64,000 bases of DNA, taken from NCBI GenBank assembly GCA_948144175.1, contig CANXME010000043.1, positions 868,001 through 932,000 on the forward strand, written 5' to 3'. The notes beneath the pieces were generated by a model. It searched no databases. It had not been told where the DNA came from and saw nothing but the letters and a program-made list of their open reading frames with translations. Positions within the stretch are counted from its first letter, which is position 1. Each line of letters starts with the position of its first letter. Below are positions 54,264-64,000 of the stretch, one piece after another. The position numbers and the translations under genes were made by a program. This stretch comes from Closterium sp. NIES-65. Taxonomy: Eukaryota > Streptophyta > Zygnematophyceae > Desmidiales > Closteriaceae.

Positions 54264-56183
54264 CTACGCGAGTGCGTGTGTATCGCGGAATCCCCGGCTC
54301 CTCAGGTACACTTGCAGGGCAGGGTGGTTTTCGATGTTGGCCAGGGGCACCCAGCTATCCTCAGTTGGCGTGCGGTCCTTCCAGCGAACGAGGAATTCAA
54401 TCCTCCTGATTCCCGTGGGGTGGCGAATCCGACGGCTCAGGATTTTTTCGGGCTCGATGATCGGCTCCGATGCAGGGCGAGTCATGGAATGCGAGCGGTG
54501 ACGGGGCAGTTGGCAGGTGGTTGGGATGTATGGGTGAAGTAGGCTGACGTGGAACGAAGGGCTGATGTACCAGTCGGCCGGTAAAAGCAGGGGCGCGGTT
54601 ACTGGCGTGATCATGTGGCTGATTTGGAATGGGCAACAGTAGCGCGGTCGAAGTTTCGGTACGTCGGGCAGTCGCAGATTTTGCATGTCGAGCAGTACGT
54701 AATCCCCTTACTGGTATGTGACTGGGCGGCGGTGGCGGTCAGCGTTGCGCTTAGCGATGACGTTTGCTTTTTTAATTGCTTTTGCGGCTCTGGTGTGGGC
54801 AGCTTGCTGAATTTCGGCGAATTGCTGTGCACGTGGTGTTGGGTTGTCCGTACTCGGCGTCATGGGCACTGTAGGATTTTGCCCGTAGTTCAGGTCGAAG
54901 GGGGAGTGCGGCGTCATCGCTGACGTGGCTTTGTTGTACGCGAACTCGATCAGCGGCAGCTGCTGCTCCCAAGTTGTACGGTCGTCGCGCGTGGCACGAA
55001 TCAACTGCTCCATCGTCCGATTCGTCCGCTCCGTTTGACCGTCGGTCTCGGGGTGGTACGACGAACTGAACTGTAGCCTGGTCCCGAACTGCTCCCTCAG
55101 GTTCTTCCAGAAGTTGCTGGTGAACTTCGTATCCCTGTCGCTGATAATCGCTGCTGGTATCCCGTGCAGGCAAACAACAGCTGCGATGAACAGGCGAGCA
55201 ATCTCCTCGGCTGAGATCGACCTTTTGCATGCAGCGAAGTGTGCCATCTTCATCAACCTGTCAACGATGACCATCACCGCAACGTTACCCCCAGGATTCG
55301 AAGGTAATTCTGTGCAAAGTCCATCGTAACCTGCTGCCAGGCGCGCTCGGGTGGTGGTACCGGCTGCAATTGACCCGCCTTCCGCTTCCTCGAGCTCTTC
55401 ATCACCTGACACGTCGGACACGAGCCCACGTGTTGCTGCACGTCGGTCAACAGCTCCGGCCAGTAGTGATACCGCTGCAGTTGCTGTCGCGTTTTTTCTA
55501 CCCCAAAATGTCCCGAGGTAATTCCGTCGTGTGCCTCCTGCAGTAGCAGCTCCCTCAGTAGTGAGTACGCGGGTACCCAGATGCGGTTGGTGCCTGTTTT
55601 TACGTAATTAACTCCTTTAGCTTCTGCCAAATGCTGTGAATTTCCGGTCATGAAAAACGGGTCGGTGCGGCATCCGTAGGTGAATAGGCCTGCTAAAAGC
55701 GGGTTGGTTTGGGCGAGTAGGATGGCATGGAGTTGGGCGGTAGGGCGGGTGAGTGCGCCAACGATGTTGGAGGCGCCTTTTTTGTACGTAAAAGTGTAGT
55801 GGAAGTTGGACTCGAGGTAGTCCAACCAGCAAATTTGTCGCGGATTGAGATTTGGTTGGGCGCGTAGGTACTGTAGTGATCGGTGGTCTGTCCGTACTGT
55901 CACGTCGGCGCCACTCAGGTAACACCGCCAAACCTTGAACGCGTGCACGATCGCCAACATTTCGCGGTCGTGTATCGGGTAGTTGCGTTCGGGCGGGTGT
56001 AGCTTGCGGAACTCGTACGCGATTGGCTGGAGGCGGTTCCCGAGATCCTGGAACAGGGTTGCTCCCACAGCGATGTCACTTGCGTCGTTGACGAGCTCGA
56101 ACGGACGGTGCGAATTGCCGATGTGAAGCACGGGCGGTGAGCACAAAATGTTCTTGAGGGCCGGGAAGGCAGCTTGCTCTTTC
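54264..56183 (-). pseudogene. Gypsy 2 pol, 3' part: RNase H, integrase, chromodomain
   Basis: RNase H has VNDASDIAVGATLFQDLG and YYLSGADVT-like WRCYLSGADVTVRTDHRSLQ (55850-56146). The integrase zinc region is GHFGVEKTRQQLQRYHYWPE, then CPTCQVMK (55410-55500). Catalytic residues lie in VTMDF (55318 region), SDRDTKF (about 55130) and DGQTERTN (about 55035). The C-terminal chromodomain-like segment is FLVRWKDRTPTEDSW (54350-54400). A frameshift near 55318 follows the first catalytic Asp, and TAA at 54708-54710 interrupts the region before the chromodomain. Confidence 0.88.
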
Positions 56184-56312
56184 TGTGAGAATAGTAGAAC
56201 AGGAATGAAATGACTAAGTGAACGTTTGGTACAAATACAAACCCTAGAGAGCTGTACCCCATATGTGCTACCCCACTATAGCCTACAACAGCTATGTCAT
56301 ATATATCTGACA
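56184..56312 (-). repeat. 3' LTR of copia 3
   Basis: 129 bp, TGTGAGAATAG...ATCTGACA, preceded in minus sense by the paired polypurine tract at 56315-56335. Confidence 0.95.
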
Positions 56313-56525
56313 CACCCCCATAGGCAAAGTGGGGGAGAACAAGGGGTCACAAGACCAGTCAAGCAAAGTAAAACAAAGCAAGCTCAGGGTGGATCACAAA
56401 GTCACCACACAGTCCGAGCACAAGAGCAGGGCCAGAGGCCAGTTCACATGCAGGAGTACAGACATATATATATAAAACTAGACAAGCAAGAGCAGGTATA
56501 TATATATGTCACAGTACAAGTAAAG

Positions 56526-59500
56526 TCAAGAGGAGAGCAAGTGAGGCAAGACAGGCACAAGACCCAGCTGGGTGCAGAAGCGCTGATGGTCACAAGGCGC
56601 GAGTGCCTTGGTGAACACATCAGCAGTGTTGGCCTCAGAGGCCACGTAAGCAAGCCGCAACTGTCCACGCTGCTGTAGCTCACGAGCAAGGAAGTAACGA
56701 AGAGCAATGTGCTTCGTTCTGTGCTCCAGACGCTGCTCTCGACACAAGGCCAGCATGGCCTTGTTGTCTACGTGCAACACTGGAGGAGAACGAGGCGGCT
56801 CTCCAAGGTCAGTCAGCAGGTAGGTGAGCCAGCGAAGCTCCTGTGCAGCCATGGCCCCGGCGTAGATCTCAGCCTCACAACTGGAGCTGAGAACCGAAGA
56901 CGAACGAGGAGCCCGCCACGAGACAGAGCCGGAACCAAGACTGAAGGTGTAACCCTGTGACGACCGCTGCGTAGCCTGGTCGTCAGCCCAAGAAGCGTCA
57001 GCGTGGCCTGTAAGGACCACTGGACTCCGCCCTCCAAGCACTAGCCCCATGCCCGACGTACTGCACAGGTAGCGCAATACCCTCTTCGCTGCAGCCATGT
57101 GCTCTGGTCGGTGTCTCCCAGGAGCAACATAGCGTGCAAGAATGCTGAGAGGGTATGCAAGGTCAGGTCGTGTGCAGGTCATCAGGTACATGAGGCAGCC
57201 AACAAGCTCTGGGTACGGGCCACTCGACTCTACGGACTCATCCGAAGGCAGAGCTGAGAGCGAGTGACGAGTAGACAGAGGAGTGGCCTGAGGCGAGGAG
57301 TACGTGAAGCCGAAGCGCTGAAGGACCTGCTGCACCATGTGTGACTGAGTCAAGGTAATGGTGCGGCGTGCTCTGTCCCGAGTGATCTGTAAGCCAAGGT
57401 AGCTGCGCAGTTCACCCAGGTCTGTGCACGTGTGTCTCTTCAGCAACTCGGAATTCACGTAGGCGAGTCCAGCAGTGTCCGCTGTGGCAAAGACCAAGTC
57501 GTCGACGTACACGAGGATGTAGAACGGCGGCAGTGAAGTGTCGGTGCGCAGAAACAGCGACGGGTCAGCAGTAGAAGGAGCAAACCCAAGAGCCGCAAGC
57601 GTAGTCCTCAGTGTGTCGTGCCACTCACGCGGTGCCTAGCGGAGACCGTAGACTGGCCGTCGGAGGCTCCACTGGGTGCCAGGAAGAAAAGTCCCAGTGA
57701 AGCCAGGTGGACGGCGCAGCCAGATCTCCTCGTGCAGGCTACCCTGCAGGAACGCAGTGCTGAAGTCGAGAGAGTGAAGCTCGTAGTCGCGCTGAGCGGC
57801 TATGTGCAGCAGCACCCGAAGAGTGATCATCTTCGGGGTGGGAGAGAAGGTCTGAAAGTAGTCAACTCCCTGCCGCTGACTGAAGCCACGAGCAACGTAC
57901 CGCGCCTTGAAGACAGGTGGAGAGCCCGGCGGCCGCTTCACCCTGAAGATCCACATGCCACTGACGATGTTCGCCCCAGGAGGGGGAACTGCGTCAACGT
58001 AGGTGCCTGTGGACTTCCAGGAAGCCATCTCTGCATCCATAGCTGCCTGCCACTGAGAGGATTAGGGACCCTCTACGGCCTCCGCGTAAGAGCGCGGAGC
58101 CGGGATGTCTAGTGCATCCGGGTCTCCCTCAGGAGCAAGCAGTACAGACGCGAGATGAGGTGAAGCAGCCGCCAGACACTCTAACTCCTCCTGCCTGTCC
58201 TCTAGGACGTCCGTGCCAAGGGCACACTCACCCCCGACGGACGGAGGACAGACAGACGCAGACTCCGCAACAAGACTAGCAGCGTAGTCTAGACGACAGC
58301 GAGCAGCAAAGTCAACGAGCTCAGCGATAAGAGCAGACGCAGCAGTGGACTCAAAAGAGGGGTCAGTGACGACAGTAGCAAGCAGACGCGTGACAGTAGG
58401 ACTGGCAGCACGAAGGGAGTCCGACTCAGGCTCGGCAAGCGCAGGAAGAGAGGACTCAGGAGGAGAAGGCAAAGGGGCACGCAGAGGAGCAGTGGACGGA
58501 CGCAGAGACATCCGGTGCGTGCCAGGGACAGGAGGAGGACGCTGACGCGAACCGCGACCACTAGCGCGAGCAGGACGAACAGGCGACGCGGGACGAGACG
58601 CAGGCTCACGACGCTCAGCAAGACCTCCAGTAGGACCAGTGTAAGGAGAGGGAGCAGGCAGTGGAGAGGAAGGGTCCAACAGTGACTGCGACTGGACGGG
58701 CTGTGGACACTCTACCGGAGGAGAAAGACCAAGAACCTGCTGCAGGAGCAGAACGAAGTACGGCCGAGGCCGCGCGGCAGCTCCAGACTCAGCAGGGACA
58801 GCACCAGCACCCTCAGCGACAGCACCAGCGCCACCCACACCTCCAGCGGCAGGACCAACAGCAGCACCAGCAGCAGAACCACCGTCAGGACAGACAGCAG
58901 TAGTCTCAGCACCAACACCCTCAGCAGCTCCAGCTCCACTAGGACCCGCAGGCCCAGCAGCTCCGGGACCGGCAGCACCAGCACCCTCGACGGTCGAAGA
59001 AGCTCCAGCTCCAGCAGCACGCCTCCAGCGGCGAGCAAACCACTCGCGCAGCTCCTGTGGAGAGAGGGGCTCCCGGCGAGACGCAGCAGCAGGAGAAACC
59101 CCAGGCTCAGCAGCTCCAGACGCAGCACCCCCAGGCTCAGCAGCTCCCGACCCAGCACCCCCAGACCCAGCACCTCCAGGCACAGCACCCCCCGGCTCAG
59201 CACCCCCAGGCTCCGCACCCTCCGCAGTAGCACCCTCAGGCCCAGTCCCCCCAGCAGTAGCACCCCCAGGCTCAGCACCCCCGCGCACAGCACCCCCAGA
59301 GTCAGCACCCCCAGGCTCAGCACCCGCAGCAGCACCAGAGTCACCTGTAACCTCGACCGGGTCAACGGCGTCTACCTGGGACACACCTGAGGGGGCAGGA
59401 ACCTGAGGGGGGAGGGGGTCTACCGGGGGGGGAACCGGCACAAGGAAGTCCGGGGGAGGGGGGAGGGAAGGAGTGCGGTAGGGGAAGAGGCGGTAGAAGG

Positions 59501-62399
59501 GGACTGACTCGTCGAACGTGACGTCCTGGGAGGACAGAACACGACGAGAGGAGGGGTGGTAAAACTGCCACCCTGGAGCGTCTGTGGGGAAGCCAAGGAA
59601 GACACAGGGAGCAGCACGAGGGGACAGCTTGTCCGCAGACAAGTCGCGGACAAACGCCCGAGATCCCCAGACACGGAACGCCGACGCATCGCCAACCTTC
59701 CCCGTCCACAGCAAGACTGGGGACATCGCGGGCCGAGAGACCCGGGGGTGAAGGTTGAGCTGATGCGCCGCGTACCTCATCGCAAACAGCCACAGAAAAT
59801 GGGGGGCAGCCGCATGCATCATGGACGTACGAGCGACATCCATGACCATGCCAATGCGGCGCTCAGCAATCCCATTTTGCTGTGGAGAGTCCGGAAGCGT
59901 GAAGGTCTGGCGGATCCCCCGTGCACGACAGTAGTCTCGCGGAAGGCGCGAGGAGAACTCTCCGCCTCTGTCCGAGTGCAGACGCAGAACAGGAAAGTCC
60001 GAGCCGAAGCTCTTCCTGAGCTGGAGACGAGCCTCGCGGATCCAGTCGATCAGCACCTCAGTGACAGCACCCTTGCTGCGCAAGGGGAGGACTGTGGTGT
60101 AACGCGAGTAGTCGTCAATCACCAACAGAAAGTAGCGCTCGTGACCCTGCCCACGGACGGGGGCTGGGCCCCACACGTCCATGTGAAGCGTCTGCAGAGG
60201 AGCCTCTGTCGGGGGGAACTGGGAGGAGTGAGGAGCAGCGCGGAGGCGCCCCTCGACACAGGGGACACAGGAAGGTCCTGGCCCGGAGGGAAGGGGAGGG
60301 AGAGACTGGGGAAGACCAGAGACAAGGACACGGGAAGCCATGCTCTGAAGACGGGGCAAGGAGGGGTGGCCAAGACGGTGGTGCCATAGGAGAGTCTCGT
60401 GAGACAGGAGGCGACAAGAACAGGGGGCAGACTCAAGACCTGACCGGGACGCAGCAGCAAGCACCTGACCTAACGCAGCTACCTGACCAGACGCAGGGAC
60501 AGGAGGAGACGTAGTGGTCAGGGTGTAGAGGCTCGGCCCCGGCCGACGCGAGAACGTGGCCAGGTGTCGGCCTGTGCGTGCGTCCGTGCAGTGGGTCACC
60601 CGCTGACTCGCAGGAGTGAACTGGTGAACCCCCGTATCCTGCAGGTCCGCACCACTCACCAGGTTCGTAGAGAACGAGGGAAGGTACAGACCAGACAGGG
60701 TGCCCGAAGGGGCAGCCGGACACGGGAGGACAGTGGAGAAGTGAGAGAGGACAGGACCCCCAGAGGGGTCAGCCAGGGAGACCGCAACGGGCCGGCCAAG
60801 CGGCGTGAGGGTAGTGCGGTCTCGAAAGAAGGAGCGAGAAGCCCCGGAGTCAAGTGTGAAAGTGAGGGAGGACGGAGGCGACGCAGTACCTGAGAGCGCA
60901 GTCTCACCAGCACCTGAGAGCGCAGACGCACTGGCACCTAGAGCAGCAGCCTCACAAGCACCTAGCGCAGCAGTACCAATGCCCGGGTCGGGCGGGAAAC
61001 ACCGGTAACAGTCACCCTCCTCACTAATAGTCACAGCATACATAGCAGCAAGGATAACATCAAAATCAAGATCAAAGATCACTACACCAGCCCTAAGAAG
61101 CTCATCCCAGCGAGGGATCTCACTAGCCCCGGGGAACTGCTGACGCCAAGCGTCCGTCAGGCGGCCAAAGCAGCGCTAGGTGGAGTGGGCACCCCCACAC
61201 TGCTCACCCGCGCGGTCGCCAGAGCGAAGGACGTAGGTACAAGGACCAGTACCCCCACCCCTCTGACGCCGAGTGTACCACTCACGGAGCTGCTGGGGCG
61301 AAGGGACGTCACGCGAACGCTGCTGCTGCTGCTGCTGCGAGCGCTGACCACCACCACCGCCGCTCCGCTGCTGGGTACCGCCTCGACCAGCTCCACCTCC
61401 TCCGCCACCACCGCCTCCTCCGCCGCCGCCTCCCCCACCGTCACCGCCACCACTGCCGCCACCACCACCGCCGCCGCCACCACCGCCGCCTCCTCCGCCG
61501 CTGCCACCACTACCACCACCACCCCCGCCACCACTCCCGCCGCCACCCCCACTCCCTCCGCCGCCTCCACCGCCACCTCCACCGTTCCCTCCAGCTCCAC
61601 CAGCGCCCTTGCCCCCCTTGCCCTTGCCAGAGCGGCGTCTCCCACTAGGGGCAGACGCCGCGCCAACCGACTCGAGACCAAGCAGGTCGGCAGCAGCAGC
61701 AAAGGCAACAGAGGGCAGGAGGGGGGAAGGAGAGCACCCCTCAAAGATGGGGGTGCGAGGGTCACCACGAGAAGCTCCGACAGCGACGATGCTCTTCTCC
61801 GCCGCGAGGAGGGCCTTCTCGAGGACGTCGACGGTGAGGGTGGTGGGACAGACTGCGAGAAAGAGGTCCCTGACTACGCGAAGAGAGTCAAGGAGGCGCG
61901 CGACTACGTAGTAGAGAGTGATGTACATGGGGGGGGGGTTCTTAGCGCAGAACTCAGCAGGAAGGGCGGCGCGGTAGCGAGTGTCACTAGTGCGGAGGTG
62001 CGTAATGAGGTCAGCGACAGTGGGAAAGGCAGAGAGGTCAGGAAAGAGGTAGGGAAGCATGAGACGGCTCAGTGCAGCAGTGGCAGGGGAGGAGTAGCGC
62101 GCAACTACAGCGTCGTACAAGGTCTGAGCACTCTTGTACTGACTAAAGTGCGCGCGCTCAGAGGTAGGGAGGTGGCGACGCACAGCAAGACGTGCAGCAG
62201 CATCGCGGGTGGCCCACTGAGAGCGCACAGTGGGATCAGCATCAGCAGCAGGGGCAGGAGAGGCGCCAGAAGTGAGGTCAAAGAGAGAGAGGCCGTCTGC
62301 CCTATCGCACTGTAAAAACAACTGCAGGTTGTCTACCCAGACCTCAAAGTCAATGGCGCGACCCTCAGCGTCAAAAGCTAGGACACTAGGGGTAGCCAT
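56526..62399 (-). pseudogene. Copia 3 gag-pol polyprotein, three stops
   Basis: Start MATPSVLAF at 62399, end at 56526; same domain order as copia 2 with no frameshift seen. Stops: TAG 61176-61178 inside the Cys/His module, where copia 2 has Gln (ATQRCFG); TAA 58062-58064 before the RT, where copia 2 has Tyr (GPYSSQW); TAG 57636-57638 in the RT, where copia 1 and 2 have Gln (LRQAPREW). Key motifs are otherwise kept: LDSGAS, HHRLGH, MDVWGP, SDRGGEF, NGIAER, YVDDLVF, ADASWADDQ. The Pro/Gly linker (58760-59340) and Gly tract (61380-61600) differ in length from the sister copies. Confidence 0.93.
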
Positions 62400-63477
62400 G
62401 ACGACGACAGCGAAGCAGTGTAAGCGGTAGGGGAAGAGCACGCAGTGACAACGGTACTGTGCTCACCGGGCAGGGCAGGTCGGGCAGCTCTGCAGAGGGG
62501 CGGCTCGGCGACTCAGCGACTCGGCTACTGGGCGGCTCGGCTCCCGGGCGGCTCGGAGACAGGGCGGCTCGGGTGCACTGTTGCTCAGTGGTCCGGCGGC
62601 TCGGCTGCTGCAGGTGGGCGGCTCTGCTGCTGCAGGTGGGCGGCTCGGCTGCTGCAGTTGGGCGGCGCGAGAGGAAGGGGCGGCGGGGCCGGGTTGCAGG
62701 GACGGCGAAGGGCCGCAGTAGCGGCGGCCGTAGGGCCGCAGGTAGGAGGCGGCGGGGCCGCGCAAGGGCGGGGTAGCCGCGTCTGAGTGGGCGGCGGGGC
62801 CGCGGCTGAGGAGGCGGCGGGGCCGCGTCGGAGCGAGCAGCAGGGCCGCTGCTGAGCAGGCGGCGGGGCCGCGTCTGAGCAGGCGGCGGGGCCGCGTCGT
62901 AGCGGGCGGTGGGGCCGTGGCTGAGCAGGCGGCGGGGCCGCGTCTGAGTGGGCGGCGGGGCCGCGGCTGAGCAGGCGGCGGGGCCGCGTCGTAGTGGGCG
63001 GCGGGGCCGCGGCTGAGCAGGCGGCGGGGCCGCGTCGTAGTGGGCGGCGGGGCCGCGGCTAAGCAGGCGGCGGGGCCGCGTCTGAGTGGGCGGCGGGGCC
63101 GCGTCTGAGCAGGCGGCGGGGCCGCGTCGGAGCGAGCAGCGGGGCCGCGGCTGAGCAGGCGGCGGGGCCGCGTCTGAGCGGGCGGCGGGGCCGCGTCTGA
63201 GCAGGCGGCGGGGCCGCGTCGGAGCGGGCGGCGGGGCCGCGTCTGAAGGGGCGGGCGGGGCCGCGTCCGAAGTGGGCGGCGGGGCCGCGTCTGAAATGGC
63301 GGCGGGGCCGCGTTCGAAAGGGGGCGGCGGGGCCGCGTCCGAAAGGGCGGCGGGGCCGCGAGGGAAGGGCGACACGGAGGGTCGCTCGAGAGAGAGAGAA
63401 AAAAAAGGTTAGCGCGCCTCGGGGCGCGCTTCGGTGGGCCCTAGGCGAAGTTCCCACAGGGAACCCGCTCTATACCA
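62400..63477 (-). other. GC-rich leader of copia 3
   Basis: About 1 kb dominated by gcaggcggcggggccgcgtc-type units of 18-25 bp (62740-63360). Next to the LTR are the primer site tggtatagagcgggttcc (minus), a GTTCCC/GGGAAC hairpin (63450-63464), GGGCCCACC and an eight-base-arm hairpin AGCGCGCC/GGCGCGCT (63411-63430). On the minus strand the repeat stays open as Arg/Pro/Ala peptides; I treat that as composition. Confidence 0.75.
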
Positions 63478-63606
63478 TGTGAGAATAGTAGAACAGGAAT
63501 GAAATGACTAAGTGAACGTTTGGTACAAATACAAACCCTAGAGAGCTGTACCCCATATGTGCTACCCCACTATAGCCTACAACAGCTATGTCATATATAT
63601 CTGACA
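63478..63606 (-). repeat. 5' LTR of copia 3
   Basis: 129 bp, followed on the right by target copy ctttc and then the gypsy 2 RT (ctccccccacgtgtac). Confidence 0.95.
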
Positions 63607-63611
63607 CTTTC

Positions 63612-64000
63612 TCCCCCCACGTGTACTCAACCCCCTTCCTCAGCAGGTCGGTCAGCGGGGCAGTCAGCTTCGCCATGTCGGGGACGAACCGGCGCACGTA
63701 GTTGACGAACCCCCAAAACTCTACAACTCGGTCAAGTTGGTCGGCGCGTGCCATGCTTGAATCGTCGCAATTTTCTTCGGGTCTATTTCCACTCCTGCAG
63801 TTGAAATAATGTGTCCCAAAAACTCCAGGCGGTCCTGTAAAAACTCATACTTAGACGCTTTTGTCAGTAGGCGGTTCTCACTCAGTATTTTAAAAACTGC
63901 TTTGATGTCCTCTAAGTGATGTGCTCTGTCGGGGCAGTAAATCAGTATGTCGTCCAAGTATACTATGACGCACTTATCTAAGAGCGGGCGGAAAGCTTCG
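63612..64000 (-). pseudogene. Gypsy 2 RT fragment, cut by the window end
   Basis: RT palm end and connection: MDDILIYCPDRAHH, then FLGHIISTAGVEIDPKK, NYVRRFVPDMAKLTAPLTDL and YTWGEK, where copia 3 is inserted. TAG at 63721-63723 stands where gypsy 1 has Gln (LTELQSFLGF), and a further indel changes the following FLGF to FWGF. The YLDD box continues toward the window edge. Confidence 0.88.

Larger units (their letters stand above)
56184..63606 (-). mobile_element. Ty1/copia retrotransposon 3, nested in gypsy 2
   Basis: 7,423 bp with target duplication ctttc (56179-56183 and 63607-63611). LTRs of 129 bp at 56184-56312 and 63478-63606 read as identical. The LTRs have diverged from those of copia 1 and 2, but the internal region is very similar to copia 2. 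Coding is interrupted by three stops. Confidence 0.95.
53861..64000 (-). mobile_element. Ty3/gypsy chromodomain retrotransposon 2 (partial, host of copia 3)
   Basis: Same family as gypsy 1, minus strand. The 3' LTR ends at 54197; its other border is 53861 or 53878. The element is cut by the window end inside the RT, so the 5' LTR and Gag are not visible. Copia 3 interrupts it at 56184-63606 with target duplication ctttc. The RT/RNase H and integrase parts are about as decayed as in gypsy 1. Confidence 0.9.

Noticed and set aside
62386-63457. Long minus-strand Arg/Pro/Ala frames in the copia 3 leader, and similar ones at 33669-34322 and 39719-40342.
   Set aside because: They are open because of GC-rich tandem repeats, are not shared between the three elements, and lie upstream of the conserved MATPSVLAF start.
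25565-63723. TAG as a sense (Gln) codon, as in some ulvophyte algae, to explain the CAG-to-TAG positions.
   Set aside because: The three-DOMON b561 gene ends naturally at TAG (8325-8327), other premature stops arose from Ser and Tyr codons, and frameshifts in the same elements show ordinary decay. CHG deamination is simpler, though readthrough is not excluded.

Overview
The window looks like nuclear DNA from a green-lineage eukaryote. Genes are split by GT-AG introns, cytochrome b561/DOMON proteins are of the plant type, and the LTR retrotransposons are plant-type Ty1/copia and chromodomain Ty3/gypsy with initiator-Met-tRNA-like primer sites. High GC, very many minisatellites and multi-domain DOMON proteins would fit a streptophyte alga, but the species cannot be named from sequence alone.

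Layout. 1-2.3 kb: simple Gly/Met-rich and purine-rich repeats. 2.3-7.6 kb: a minus-strand multi-exon gene of unknown function, riddled with tandem partial exon copies and minisatellites. 8.3-13.3 kb: a minus-strand gene for a signal peptide, three DOMON domains and a cytochrome b561 domain. 13.4-23.4 kb: gene-poor sequence with MITE-like elements, pyrimidine-rich satellites, a DDE-transposase-like fragment and a small tandem exon-like array. 23.4-43.8 kb: one Ty3/gypsy element (341-bp LTRs) split by a Ty1/copia element (131-bp LTRs), itself split by a second copia element (137-bp LTRs). 44.2-50.9 kb: a second minus-strand cytochrome b561 gene with five DOMON domains, paralogous to the first. 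52-53.9 kb: a fold-back element and a cluster of palindromes. 53.9-64 kb: a second gypsy element, running off the window and split by a third copia element (129-bp LTRs).

How the parts work together. The two b561 genes are same-strand paralogues now about 31 kb apart, mostly because of the nested retrotransposon block. Both encode predicted plasma-membrane electron-transfer proteins in which several haem-type DOMON modules sit outside a b561 core. Their introns are littered with partial copies of neighbouring exons, so the DOMON number seems to have grown by local duplication. The retrotransposons form datable layers: the gypsy LTRs differ at about 14 of 341 positions, the copia LTR pairs at 0 or 1. 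All five elements carry premature stops or frameshifts, and five stops lie where a sister copy has CAG. The three copia elements share a structured leader next to the primer site, a paired polypurine tract and an unusual Gag Cys/His module. These are the best candidates here for undescribed biology, along with the five-DOMON b561 protein.
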